A DNA stretch of 55,000 nucleotides from Neocallimastix lanati (nom. inval.) (GCA_016946835.1 JACVTC010000208.1:52501-107500); one strand, 5' to 3'; shown: positions 12,303 through 23,900, counted from the first letter of the stretch. Numbers and translations: made by a program. Notes: generated from the letters alone by a model not told the origin.

Positions 12303-14927
12303 ATGTCAAATATTAAAAATATAATAATAAAAGGAATAGTTGGTTCTCTATTTTTAGGTTCAACTATTTTAGCCAAGGAATGCGAACAAATTCAACAATT
12401 TTTGGTTTCTAAAAATTATACCATTAATTCGGTTACTGATTGTGTTGAAGATGGAAATGGCAATGTTACCTCGTTAAATATTAATAATTTTAATTTGTTG
12501 GAAGAAGATGTGAATCATCTATTAACGGATTATATGAATATTAATAAAATTAATTATAAAATATATAATAATACTATAAATCCAAATACTAGATTTATTG
12601 ATCTACCAAAAGCTTTTGCTAATATGGATAAATTAACTGATTTGTCCATTTACTCATTAAATGAAGATGATGTAATTACTGAACCAAGTTTTTCAAATGG
12701 TATTATTAAAGAAGGTGGTATACATTTACCAAAGACCTTAGAAAATTTAGATCTTGGATTTCTTCATTTAACTCGAGATGATATAAAAACAATTTCTAAA
12801 GTAGGTAATATTAAAAAATTACGTTTCTTTGGTTGTCAATTTGATGAAAATTTGGATTTCGGTCGCTTGAAGAATTTAGATAATCTTAGAGAACTATCTT
12901 ATGAGTTTGAATCTTCTCAAGTTATTAATTATTCCTCTATACCAGAAATTTGTAATTTGAAGACTGTAAATCTTTCTGGCGTTATCATCAATCAAAAAAT
13001 ATTAGATAGAATTAAGAGATTAAGAGGCCTTAAATATTTAATGATTAATAATGGTTTCTTTGATGGAAAAGTAAACAAGTATTCATTAAAAGATTGTAAA
13101 AAATTAAAAGAATTACATATTGAATATAATCTTGGAAGTTTTGAAACCGATAGAAGAATAAAGCTTAGTCTACCTATTTCTTCTTTTAAAAAATTATATA
13201 TCAATGGTATTCAACTTACTAGGGATAATATTTATGAAATTTCAAAATCTTATAGGCTTAAGGAAATCACATTAAAGAATTCCTTTAAAGATGATGAATT
13301 AGATCTTAAAAGATTTAGAGAATTGAGTTCACTTAAAGAATTAACTATTGAAAATAATTATAAATCTATAATTAAAAATATAAGATACCTTACCTATTTA
13401 AAAAAATTAACATTACGTAATTGTATTGCGAACTTGGATACTCTTTATGAAATATCAAAATTATATCATCTTAAAGAACTTCATCTTGATAATTTTGGTT
13501 TCCCAAATGCTAATGAAATTACGGTAACTTTAGATGGTAATGAAGGCACCTCCTCTTCCATTAATGTAATCAACGGTGCCACTTATGGAAATATAACGGA
13601 CTCTAGCAGACCAGGATACAACTTCCTTGGCTGGTATACTGATAAAAGTGGTGGTTCAAAGGTCACTGGAGATACAAAGGTCATCAATGCATCAAATCAT
13701 ACATTATATGCTCAATGGAAGCCAATTACTTATGAGGTTCTTTTTGAAGATGAGGGTGAAGTATATTATGACTTAAATGAAACTTATACCTATGATAAAT
13801 CCTATGAACTACCAGGACAACCGACAAAGAAGACCGGTTTCAAATTTATCGGATGGAAAATTGATGGAGATGATGATAAAATCTATAATAAGGGAGATTT
13901 AGTTAAAAACCTTACTACAGAAAGCAATGGTACCGTCACCGTGAAAGCGATATGGAGACGTGAAATCTCTGTTTTGGTTATGAACTTTGATTTGACCTTT
14001 GAGAATCATGGTAATATTAAACAGCATGAAATTATGAGTCCCTGGAACGATCCAAAGGAACTTGCTGAAGAGTTCAAGGCAGATATGCTTGAAGTAAATC
14101 ATGGCTATGCTGAATACAATATTGTTAAGTGGATCGATATGGATGAAATGCCAAAGAATGATCAAGGTCATTCCTTTACTAAGGATTACTATTATGATAC
14201 ATTGATGAAAGCTAGCAAGGAATATGATGGTGCTTATTGGAAAAGTCCTGAATTGGAGGATCTCGACAGGCAATTTGCTTTTGCCTATGATGACTACTAT
14301 ACGAAATATGGTGTTTATAAAATGGTCGATAATAATGAAATTGATGAGGTTTGGATTTTTGTCGGTCCTTGTACTGGTGTATCATTATTTGAATCAGTTA
14401 TGATCGGAAGGGATGCTTACTTTGTAAACGGTTATGAAATTGAAAAGGATGTTCGTCCATTTGTAACACTTGCGTTTAGTTATGAAAGAACCATTGCCGA
14501 AATGCTTCATGTTGCCGGACATCGTATGGAATCTACTATGGGTCATATCTTTGGTTATGAAAATTATAATAAGCCATACAGTGAATATACAGATTGGGAG
14601 AAATTCAGTGCCTATGATTTGGTATCTCCTGGTAATGCCGGCTGTGGTCAAATTCATTTCCCACCTAATGGTGTCGAGGATTACGATTGGAATAATGGTA
14701 ATATAGTAAAATCTACCTGTCTTGATTGGTCTAATTATCCAAATAATACGGATAAGAAAACTGATGTTAATCGTGAAACTTGGGGTAATGGAGATCAACG
14801 TGAATTTATTAAATGGTGGTTTAACCATATTCCTCATGCCAATTCCATCAATACAAAGACTAAAAAATATAATAACTGGTGGGTCTACTATACCCTTGAT
14901 TATATCAGTTATAAGCCAAAATATTAA
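12303..14927 (+). CDS. Secreted LRR and InlB B-repeat protein with bacterial-type C-terminal domain
   Basis: Single-exon 874-aa protein. Residues 1-25 form a signal peptide (hydrophobic GIVGSLFLGSTILA, then KE). Residues about 30-400 hold degenerate leucine-rich repeats (patterns such as LKKLTLRNC, LRELSYEF). Residues about 405-550 contain two Listeria-Bacteroides (InlB B) repeats, with GYNFLGWYTDKSGGSKV...LYAQW and GFKFIGWKIDG...VKAIW. Residues 550-874 form a separate domain with MLHVAGHRMES, YDLVSPGNAGCG, HFPPNG and a WW-rich end (FIKWWFNHIPH). As I recall, similar C-terminal domains occur in bacterial surface proteins; I cannot name the family. It is likely exported to the surface or medium. 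Codon composition changes sharply near base 13540: the LRR half is AT-rich like its surroundings and the rest less so. No intron, consistent with acquisition from bacteria. Function unknown. Confidence 0.9.
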   Translation: MSNIKNIIIKGIVGSLFLGSTILAKECEQIQQFLVSKNYTINSVTDCVEDGNGNVTSLNINNFNLLEEDVNHLLTDYMNINKINYKIYNNTINPNTRFIDLPKAFANMDKLTDLSIYSLNEDDVITEPSFSNGIIKEGGIHLPKTLENLDLGFLHLTRDDIKTISKVGNIKKLRFFGCQFDENLDFGRLKNLDNLRELSYEFESSQVINYSSIPEICNLKTVNLSGVIINQKILDRIKRLRGLKYLMINNGFFDGKVNKYSLKDCKKLKELHIEYNLGSFETDRRIKLSLPISSFKKLYINGIQLTRDNIYEISKSYRLKEITLKNSFKDDELDLKRFRELSSLKELTIENNYKSIIKNIRYLTYLKKLTLRNCIANLDTLYEISKLYHLKELHLDNFGFPNANEITVTLDGNEGTSSSINVINGATYGNITDSSRPGYNFLGWYTDKSGGSKVTGDTKVINASNHTLYAQWKPITYEVLFEDEGEVYYDLNETYTYDKSYELPGQPTKKTGFKFIGWKIDGDDDKIYNKGDLVKNLTTESNGTVTVKAIWRREISVLVMNFDLTFENHGNIKQHEIMSPWNDPKELAEEFKADMLEVNHGYAEYNIVKWIDMDEMPKNDQGHSFTKDYYYDTLMKASKEYDGAYWKSPELEDLDRQFAFAYDDYYTKYGVYKMVDNNEIDEVWIFVGPCTGVSLFESVMIGRDAYFVNGYEIEKDVRPFVTLAFSYERTIAEMLHVAGHRMESTMGHIFGYENYNKPYSEYTDWEKFSAYDLVSPGNAGCGQIHFPPNGVEDYDWNNGNIVKSTCLDWSNYPNNTDKKTDVNRETWGNGDQREFIKWWFNHIPHANSINTKTKKYNNWWVYYTLDYISYKPKY

Positions 14928-15615
14928 TATTTTTGAAGAAATCTTTTTTTTTTTTTTTTTTTAAAAAAAAATAAAAAAAAAAAAAAAAGAAAGAAGAAAG
15001 AAATTCTCAAAATATGTTAAACAAAAAAAGAAAGAATAAATAAATAAAAATATTAATACATTACATTACTCTAAAAAAAAATAATTAATACGTGACAGTA
15101 AAAATATTAATATATTACTCTAAAATATTTAATATTTTTAAAAAAAAATATATATATATATTTTATTATTTTGTAAAAATAATAATGATTTTATACAATT
15201 ATTAATATATTCAATAAATATATTAATTTTAAATAATATTAATATATTCACTGAATTATTAATAAAATTACAAACAAACAAACAAAAAAAAAAAATATTA
15301 ATCAAATACTCAAAATTATTTAATAAATTCAACAAAATTATTAGTAAATTAAAGAAAATGTTAATAATTTACTTAAAAAAAAATGTTAATATATTCACTA
15401 AGTTATTAATAATTTGTTGAAATGTTAAAAAATTCATCCTATAAATTTAATTTAATCGATGTCCATATAAGGATATTTTTACCCCTTAACGGAATCGTAA
15501 AACAAATCTCTTATTTAAAATTAAAAAAAGTTCAAGTTATTTCACAGCGCATTAATTCTTGAGAAAAAGAAAAAAGAATTAGAAAAGGAAAAAGAAAGAA
15601 AGTAAGAAAGAAATG

Positions 15616-15654
<39 letters not shown>

Positions 15655-15753
15655 AAAAAAAGAAAAAAAATACATTTTCAAACGCATTAAAAATATATAT
15701 TTTCAAGCGCATTAAAAAGTTTTAATTTTGAAACGCATTTATTAAAAATTAAT

Positions 15754-15796
<43 letters not shown>

Positions 15797-16814
15797 CATT
15801 TATTATATTCCAATATATTATACATATCAATTATATCAATATAATATATTTTTAACATAGACATAATTTATTTATTCTATCATAAATATTTATTAAATGA
15901 ACAGATAATAATTATGAATAATTTTAAAAATATATAATTTTTATATTTTTAAAAAGTATTTTCATAGTCCTTCTATTCTTTAATTATTTAATATTATTAT
16001 TATTTATATATTTATATATATATATTTTTTTTTATCATAACTAAATTTATAAATATTATAAATTTTATTATAATATTTATATAATCATGAAATATTTATA
16101 TTTCTTATAATTATATATATATATATTAGAATTATAAAAATTATATTTTTATTAACTTATTCAACATCTATAATTTCATAATTATAAAAATTATATTTAT
16201 ATAGATTTATTCAATATCTATATAATTTCATAATTATCAAATTTATATATAAATCATTTAAAAATAATATATATATATATATAGTTTTGTAATTATCAAA
16301 TTATATTTATCTATTATTAAATATTTATAATTTTTGCAATTATCAAAATTATATTTATCTATTAATGAATAATATTTAGTTTTAAAATTATCAGAATTAT
16401 ATTTATATATCATTAAACATTTATATTCTTATCAATGTTATTTTTTTATATTTTTATATTTTTATATTTTTATTTATTATTTTATTTTATTAATTATTAT
16501 TATTATTATTTAATAATAGTATTTTATTTTAAATATTAAATTGATTTAAACATGTAATACGATATTATATAAAATATTAATTATAATTTTTAAATAATAA
16601 TAAAAATAATTATTATAATATTTAAAAAAAAAAATTTTTTTATTTGTTAAATATTTAGTGTATAGTCATCATTTAAAAATGATAAAAAAAAAAATAGTTA
16701 TGTTTTATTAAATTAAAAAAAATATATATATATATATATATAATTTGATAAAATTTTTAGTAGTAGAACCTATTGGCTTCAAAAAAATTTTATTATTTTA
16801 TTTTAATTTTTTCT
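14928..16814. other. AT-rich intergenic DNA, no gene seen
   Basis: Begins with a T-run and A-runs after the LRR gene stop. It contains a 30-base A-run near 15620, a short AAT array (15750-15797), and four spaced copies of a C/A-GCGCATTA or AACGCATT-like motif (about 15545, 15680, 15706, 15731). No open frame looks coding. Confidence 0.65.
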
Positions 16815-17540
16815 TATCTGGCAGGAAAATCAATCAAGGCAAAGGCTTATAAAATAAATAAAATTGAGAAAAGAAGAGACTACTTTGTGCCAGATGAAAT
16901 TAGGTGCTTATTCTGATACTCCGTTCTTGGTGGTTAATGCGGCACTTCTCCAATCGATTATACCTATTGCTATTGGCCAGCAATAGTCTTTGTTCAATAG
17001 GTTCAAATCGAATCATACTACTACTACCAAGAGCGTCAATGCTGAAGAAACAGTAAGACAGGCCAGCAGGGCTAGCGCAACCAATGAAGATCATAATTTT
17101 GTATCTTAAAATTATGATTAACATTGCGAAGTCAAAATTAATTATTATACTTCAGTATAATAATGCCCTTGTGAAGTCTTACAAATATTAATTAAATGAA
17201 ACTAGAATATATTATACCATTATTTTATTTTATTTTGTGTTTTATTTTTTGTTTATTTTTTTATCTTTTTTTTATTATTTTATTACATGTATTTTATCAT
17301 ATATTTAATTAATAAAGATGAAACAAGTTTGCTGCCGTTAAAAAAAAAAAAAAAAAAGAGACTACTTTAAAGCTCAACTTTAAGTATCCTGAATATAGCA
17401 TTGGTTTCCGATGGGTACTACTTCTTGCCAGATGTGGTTATAAATTCGATATTTGTGTTGCCAAAGCCGCCAGAATGATTGAAGACGATTGGAATATTGG
17501 CTTTCTACATGATATTTTTTTTTTTTCATGAATTTCGAAT
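16815..17540 (+). mobile_element. Decayed LINE fragment, interrupted by a second element
   Basis: On the plus strand, either side of a nested insertion, translation reads IKAKAYKINKIEKRRDYFKA and then FKYPEYSIGFRW...ARCGYKFDI, across frame changes. The equivalent stretch of the larger LINE downstream reads FQYPKYQLGFF...IRCGFKFDI (around 19950-20030), so both come from related LINE polyproteins, C-terminal to the RT. After 17530 the sequence dissolves into T-runs. Confidence 0.6.
16887..17356 (+). mobile_element. Nested 5'-truncated LINE 3' end with poly(A) and 12-bp target duplication
   Basis: AGAGACTACTTT occurs at 16875-16886 and again at 17357-17368, directly flanking the insert, which ends in GCTGCCGTT and about 17 A. 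Removing the insert rejoins the surrounding decayed LINE. The insert itself carries the peptide KSVNAEETVRQASRASATN (about 17030-17085), related to the C-terminal region of the larger LINE (KSVDVEMIRHG), so it is a LINE inside a LINE. Confidence 0.75.
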
Positions 17541-17599
17541 GAAATATTTTAAAGATATTGAAATTCCTTATAAAAAAATTTTATATTATTTCTAAATAT

Positions 17600-20500
17600 T
17601 GTCCAATATCTAATAGTAATGTAGACACTGTCATAACAGATATGAATAATTTAGAACTAAGCTCTGATTCTGATAGGTAGTAACGAAATATATAATATTA
17701 ATAATATTAACAATAGAAATAATACTGTTAATAATAGTAGAATTAGTGATAGTGAAAATAGAAATATTAATATTAGTGATAGTGAAAAATTATAATATCG
17801 TTACTACTAACCAGGAGCGTCAACGCTGAAAATGAAGTAATGGCAGGCTTAACAGGGACAATGCCTCAAGATGGCGGTAAAGAGAGACTATATAATCCCA
17901 CTCCAACTATTTGCTTCGTGAATATAAAAAATATATGTGGCAAAGTCAGGTCAATTAAATTTTCTATTAAATCAAAACAATTTCATCAGTCAATAGAATC
18001 TGCATGTAATGATTTTCGTAATAAAAATGCTAGGAGTGCTTGGTTAAAATTAAAGAAGCTATCTCATCCTATGTACTCTAATTCTATTTCGTCAAGCGTT
18101 TTAAAGGACAAGCAGGGTAACTTTTTATTTTCTCATTCGGATCAATTAAATCGTTTTGATGAAGATTACAGTGAACTAGCTTCTGATGTTACTCAACACA
18201 GTTTGGATAATGAATACTGGGTAAGTTTATTTGGAACTAATCCTAATAATAATCCTACTTGGGATATTAATGATTTTATTACTATGGAAGAAATTCAAAA
18301 CACTGTGCTTGATATGAAAAATAATAAAGCTCCTGGACTCGATGGTATTTCGATTGAATTTTTTAAAGCCTTCTTTAGTAAATCTAATTTATCCGATAAT
18401 CAAAATGATTCTTCAGTTGTTGACGACCCTGATTGTGCTAAATATTTACTTTCATTATTTAACAAAATCTGGAATGGTGATTTCCCTGAAGAGTGGAATT
18501 CGGCTTCTATAATATCAATTCCAAAAAAAGGAGATCTTTCGGATTGTAATAATTATCGTGGTATTTCTCTTATTAATGTTGGCATAAAAATTATTTCAAA
18601 GATTGTTACTAATAGAATTGCTAAATATGCCCTTGAACATAAATTTGTTAGACCTGAACAATTTGGATTTAGAAATAAAGAAGAATGCATAAGTTTGTAT
18701 ATTTCAATTAGAGAGATATGTCAAAGAAGAAAATTTAAAGGAAATTTTACTTATCTTGCTTTTCTCGATCTTAAAAAAGCCTATGATTCAGTTCCTATCT
18801 TTAATATTTTGACCAAATTATATAACTTAGGAATTAGAGATAAATGTCATCTGTTTTTAAAGAATCTTTTTCTATCCTCTAAAGCTCGTGCTTTTTTTAA
18901 TGGTAATCTCTCAGAAGAATTTTCTATTAATCGTGGTGTTAGACAAGGATGCTCTTTATCTCCTATTTTATTCAATTTGTTCATTAATGATATACTGGAT
19001 AATTGTGATAAGTATGGTGTATATTTAGATTCTCAATATTGTTGTGGTGGACTTTTTGCGGATGATATTGCTTTAGTTGCTCCATCTAAACAAGCTCTTA
19101 AGAAAATTTTGAATAAAGTTCATGAATGGGCTATTAAAAATGAAATGACTTTTGGAATTAATAAGTGTGCTACCCTAGTTGTAAAACCGATTAACTTTGT
19201 TAAACCGATAAACTATGAAGATCCATCTTTCTTTATTGGTAGTAACAAATTACCTAAAACTGACAACTATACCTATAAACAATATGGTTTTATAGTTAAT
19301 ATTAGCAATATATGCATATGCTTATCAATTAACAACATAGCTTTTTTGAATATTAATAATAATAATATAAGCATATCACAGAAACCTATAAAATCCAAAT
19401 TAAACAGTAATTTAAATATCAAGTTAAATTTGTATTTTCGATTTCTTATTAATAAATCTATTCCTCTCCTATTGAAGAAATATGTTTTAATTTCGTTTAT
19501 TCTTAGTCTTGTTATATATTATGCTCCTCTCTTTGGTTCAAATAAGAGCAGATGTAGATGTTCTAAAGCTCAAAAAATTATTAATATAGGACTTTATTGA
19601 AGTTATGGATTTAAATCTCGCAATTCTTCTGTTAGTCTCTATGATATTACTCGTGAATTGAGAATACCTCCTCTTTCAGCTATCTGTGCAATATCTCAAT
19701 TACGATGCTTTAGAAAATGGAAAAATTCATCATGTATTATTAATCATCTCACTAATAATATTCCTACTATGTCACATTACTCATGGACTAAAAAATCAAG
19801 GACTTTGGATAAGAAATTAAATGGTAAAAAAACAAGTGAAATAAAAAAGTTTTATTGGGAAAGAGATGTCTTCAAACCCTCAAAAGCTAAAAAAGCAATT
19901 ATTTACAAGGAGAATGATTTTGGATTTATTTCAGAAATCAGAAACTTAAACATTTCAATATCCTAAGTATCAGTTGGGATTCTTTTTGATTTCTCGAATT
20001 AGGTGTGGTTTTAAATTTGACATTAGTATTTCCATTAAAAGAAAAATCGTCTCAGAAGATTGCCCTAAATGTTGCCCTTATTGTGATGTTAGTTTACCTA
20101 GCTTTTCTCACTGGATCTTTGCCTGTAAAGAATTGAAAAATTACAGAAATAAATCTTTACCTTTTCTAGATGGTCTCTTTTTGAAGTTTGCAATGATAAT
20201 TGAACAAAAATCCTTGGATGTTTCTTTAGATTCAGAAAAGGATTATGATAATAATATTTATTATTAAATATTGAGTGTTCTTCTTGGTGGGCGTTCAGTA
20301 TATTCAAAAATTAAAGTTAATGATGGGGAATAAAGACAATTAGTTGACAATATTTTTAAACAAAGTTCAACTTCGTCAACTGTTCCGTATTTTGTGGGGA
20401 TTGCGGAGTTTCTAACAAATGTAATACCATTAATTTGTCGATCTTTTAGATTTATGATTAAATGGTATTCCATTGAATCTACAATTGCCAAGAGCGTCGA

Positions 20501-20767
20501 CGTCGAAATGATAAGGCATGGATTTTCACCTCCCGGTGAAATGACAGATACAGATTCGGTTGAAAACACTAATACTTATATTATTACTCACAATAATGGA
20601 CGTGGTGTTATTATCGAGGAATGGGAAAAGTTAGAGGCTATTGCTTCTAACGCACTTTTATAATTTTATAATATATAATATTTTATTTCATGTATTTTAT
20701 TATTTTTTTTCCTTTAAAATCATGTAATTTTATTATTATTATAAATTAAATAAAGTTATTCTCTTAG

Positions 20768-20806
<39 letters not shown>
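17600..20806 (+). mobile_element. LINE-type non-LTR retrotransposon, nearly full RT region, poly(A) tail
   Basis: Contains a LINE reverse transcriptase frame, a C-terminal Cys/His segment, a 3' untranslated stretch ending in AGTCTA (20766-20771) and an A-run of about 35. The 5' boundary is unclear; 17600-17810 is Asn-codon low-complexity sequence. It ends abruptly against a decayed gypsy integrase at 20808, so it probably inserted into that older element. No target duplication could be identified. Confidence 0.75.
17840..20663 (+). pseudogene. LINE reverse transcriptase polyprotein (disabled)
   Basis: Copies element RNA into DNA at the insertion site. The first 586 codons (17840-19600) carry the RT core: KNNKAPGLDGISIEFFK, IPKKGDLSDCNNYRGISL, FLDLKKAYDSV, RGVRQGCSLSPILFNLFIN and FADD at 19055-19066 (FADD is the accepted LINE variant of YxDD). 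Lesions: an apparent insertion near 19290-19400 that replaces the expected thumb sequence, TGA at 19598-19600 (probably from TGG), a frameshift near 19950, TAA at 20265 and TAA at 20331. Beyond the stops the frame still reads typical downstream sequence, including the Cys/His cluster CPKCCPYCD...SHWIFAC, and ends with a plausible C-terminus at 20663. No endonuclease domain was found upstream, so the N-terminus may be missing. Confidence 0.85.
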
Positions 20807-20808
<2 letters not shown>

Positions 20809-22760
20809 AACTATTTCCCATGGTTTACTTTGAAATTGGAAAGGTAATTAGCTTTCCATATGGTTTGTGTCTTTTCTTCTTGTTACTTTCACAAACTTTA
20901 ACATGAATGGATGTATTTGGTAATATCATTCATATAAGGTCACCAGTAAAATCTTCGCAGTTTCTTAGTGGTTCTTTCAATACCTTGGAGTCCACTTGTA
21001 GGAGAATCATGGAAAGAATAAAGTACTTGTAAGGATGATGAAACAATAATTCTATTCTATTTTGTAAATAAAGAACTCTATCAATTAGTTTAAATAAAGA
21101 ACATTTTTATACCATTTATCACTACTTCCTTAATTTCTTCATTGTTTCTGAACAGAATTTGTCTTTTTTTTTTTCTGAGTAAGCTATTAGTTCCTGTAGA
21201 TTGATTGTTCGTAGAAGTGTAATAGAAGTATTGGTCCTTAAGGATGGTTTTATTTGATACTTGAGTGGTAGGCCTATAGTCAGGTCTCCTTGGAAAGGCT
21301 ATCAGGTTTTAGTACTATCAACATCAGATCTGAAAGAGATTAAAAAGTCTAACTTTTAAAAAGGAAAAAATACTCCATCTAATTTGGAGTTGGTTAAGTC
21401 TCTGAGATTTTTTTTTTTTTTTTTTTTTTTTAAGTAGAGTAGATCTTTGTGGTCTGTAATAATTTGTATTGAATGCTTTGAGCATTCTAAATGATGGCGC
21501 CAAATCTCTTAAACGCTGTAACAACAGTCAAAAGTTCCCTTGTCATATATTGAGTAATTGCATTCAGAACTTAAAAGAGATATAGAGTAGAATGCTACTG
21601 GATGTAAGAATTTATTACTATCACTAATTTGAGAAAGAATACAACCGATAGTAAAGTTACTTGCATCGGTTAATTCTTTATCTGGGTTTGTAAAATAAGG
21701 TGATAGCAACTTATTTTTAAATCATCTGAAATTACTTTATATAAATAACGCTTTAAAATAACAATATTCACTCAATCATTTATATTAATTATTTCTCAGT
21801 ATCATGCTGAATATAGCAAAAAAAAAAAAAATTAATAAAAAAAATTATTAATAATAACTTAAATTATTAATTAAAATCAGTTGCAACTTTAATATTTAAA
21901 TTTTCCATATATCTTCCTTATATGAAGAGCTAGAACGATTCTGAGTACATTTTCTGAAAGTACTTTGAATAAACTATATAATGGTATTAAAATCATACTC
22001 CTAATATGAATATTAAAGGAATAATAATCATTTGAAAATGAGCACTAATTTTGATGCATTTAATTAATAATTTTTTATAACTCAAAATTAAATAATTAAT
22101 TTTATATTGATAACAATTACTATTCCGAAATATTCATAAATACTCTAATTAATTTCATAGAATAAGAAAATTTATTTTTATTATAATAATTACGAAACAA
22201 TTATATTTTTAAAACAATTTTTATATTTTTTAAAATATCATATATGTCTTAAGATATTCTTCTAAAAGAAAACAATATTAAAATAATTCTTAGCAATAAT
22301 AATATTAATATAAATATTTATATCATTAGTTTTAGAATTATTTATTTCCTGTACATGAAAATTGCTCTTTTTTTAATTTAACAAAAAAGATAATTATCCA
22401 ATAAAACTTTTTAAAATATATTTAACGTGTTGGATATGTATATCAAGTGAAGAGGAATATATAATAATATCGTTAAGACATATTTGACAATTAAATCCCT
22501 ATATATTTGAAAAAAAACGTCTTGAATCAACCTTTGGAAGCATTACCAGATATTCGAAATGTCCTAAAGGATGCAGAAAGCCGTAAGGTATTAGTGGCCT
22601 TTCTTTACCATAATAAGGTTATATGAAGATTTCAAATCAAGATGAGTGAGATTGATAACGATTTCAAAGGATTCTATTAAGTCGTGGGATAGGATAACTA
22701 TTCCTCACAGTTATAGCATTTATTTTTCTATAAATTGAACAGCATTTATAGAAGAAGTAC
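20807..22760 (-). mobile_element. Decayed Ty3/gypsy element: RT, RNase H and integrase remnants
   Basis: Read on the minus strand from high to low coordinates. (i) RT pieces around 22520-22660: THLDLKSSYNLI and GHFEYLVM. (ii) RNase H at 21509-21709: ELTDASNFTIGCILSQ and LHPVAFYS with YSIYDK. (iii) Integrase N-terminal region around 20940-21080: YSFHDSPTSGLQGIERTTK and RRFYW. (iv) Near 20815-20890, HKPYGKL, typical of the following integrase segment. Order matches Ty3/gypsy pol. Stops and frameshifts interrupt every block. No LTRs identified. The LINE above lies at its 3' side. Confidence 0.75.
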
Positions 22761-23895
22761 TCTTCAAATTAAGATAGTAATTTATTTTTATTTATTTTAA
22801 TTTATTCAATCAATTTTATAATAATTAAATACTAAACATCTAATTTCTTTTATTTTTCTTTTATTTTCTTTTTATAGTACTAATTTCTTCAATTGGAAGG
22901 TATATCAATAAATAGATAAAGTATTACTATTTGCTAAGTCTTTAAACCAACTTTTTAACTGAAAAAAATAATATTTAGTTCATTAGTTGATAGAAATATT
23001 ATTTATTTTCAATAACAATTTAAAACACTAAATTGAATATCAAATAATAAAACCATAAAATAATTTTTTTTTTTTTATAATTTGATTTTTATAATATTTA
23101 TATTATTTGCTAAAATTTCTATTTTCAAAAAATCAAAAATCAAAAATCAAAAATTACTTAATGAGGTATCATTAAGTCTTTAATTGGAATTCCTACAAGC
23201 AGTTAAAAAAAAAAAAAATTTAAATTAAAATTAAAATAAAGCAGATTATTCTAATAACATATTTCACTATAATAAATTTTTATAATAAAACTATTATTAA
23301 CTCTTCAATTTTCTTGCTATTATTCAAATAGTTAAGAAAGAACTTTTTTTTTTTAAAGAAAAAAAAAAAAAAAAATTAAATTGAATAAATTGTAATAAAC
23401 CATTAAAAATATTATTTTATATCTATAATTATATTTTATAATAAGTTACATAAATTATTTTGAATTTTTTTTTTTTTTAATATATAATTTATTTAAAAGT
23501 ATCAAAAATTTCTAAAGTTTTCTTTAAGGTAATATTTAGAGTTAAAGAAATAATGGATTTTTTTTTATGAGAATAAATTATTCCTACTTGTAAATTAAAC
23601 TAATTAAGTAAAATGAATTGCCTTCAATTAAAATAATAATAAAAAAAAAATTTAGAAAAAGGAAATCAACTTTATCTAAAAGTACAATTTGATTAAGTTA
23701 AAATATGTTAAATTCAATTGAAAAGAAATTATTAAAAAAATTTTTTTGAATCTATAATTATATATAAATTTATATATATAAATTTAAAATAAAAAAAAAT
23801 AATATATATATATATAAATATATATAAAATCTATAATGTACAAAAATGTACTAAAATATTATAATACATTAAAAAAAAAAAAAAAAATAAAATAA
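22761..23895. other. AT-rich DNA between transposons, no gene seen
   Basis: Only A/T-rich sequence with A and T runs. No coding signal, and nothing resembling a gypsy LTR could be paired. Confidence 0.6.
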
Positions 23896-23900
23896 TTAAT
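23896..23900. repeat. Target-site duplication, left copy (TTAAT)
   Basis: TTAAT immediately precedes the left LTR and is repeated at 29286-29290 after the right LTR; five bases is the usual size for copia integrases. Confidence 0.9.

Noticed and set aside
13899-14837. Antisense and shifted frames within the LRR/InlB protein
   Set aside because: They lie wholly inside a convincing 874-codon gene and encode nothing recognisable.
16900-17124. Minus-strand 74-codon frame in the nested LINE
   Set aside because: The plus strand encodes the LINE-related KSVNAEE peptide; the antisense frame has no recognisable content.
20098-20569. Minus-strand frames opposite the LINE C-terminus
   Set aside because: The plus strand carries the continuous LINE signature and C-terminal sequence; the antisense frames have none.
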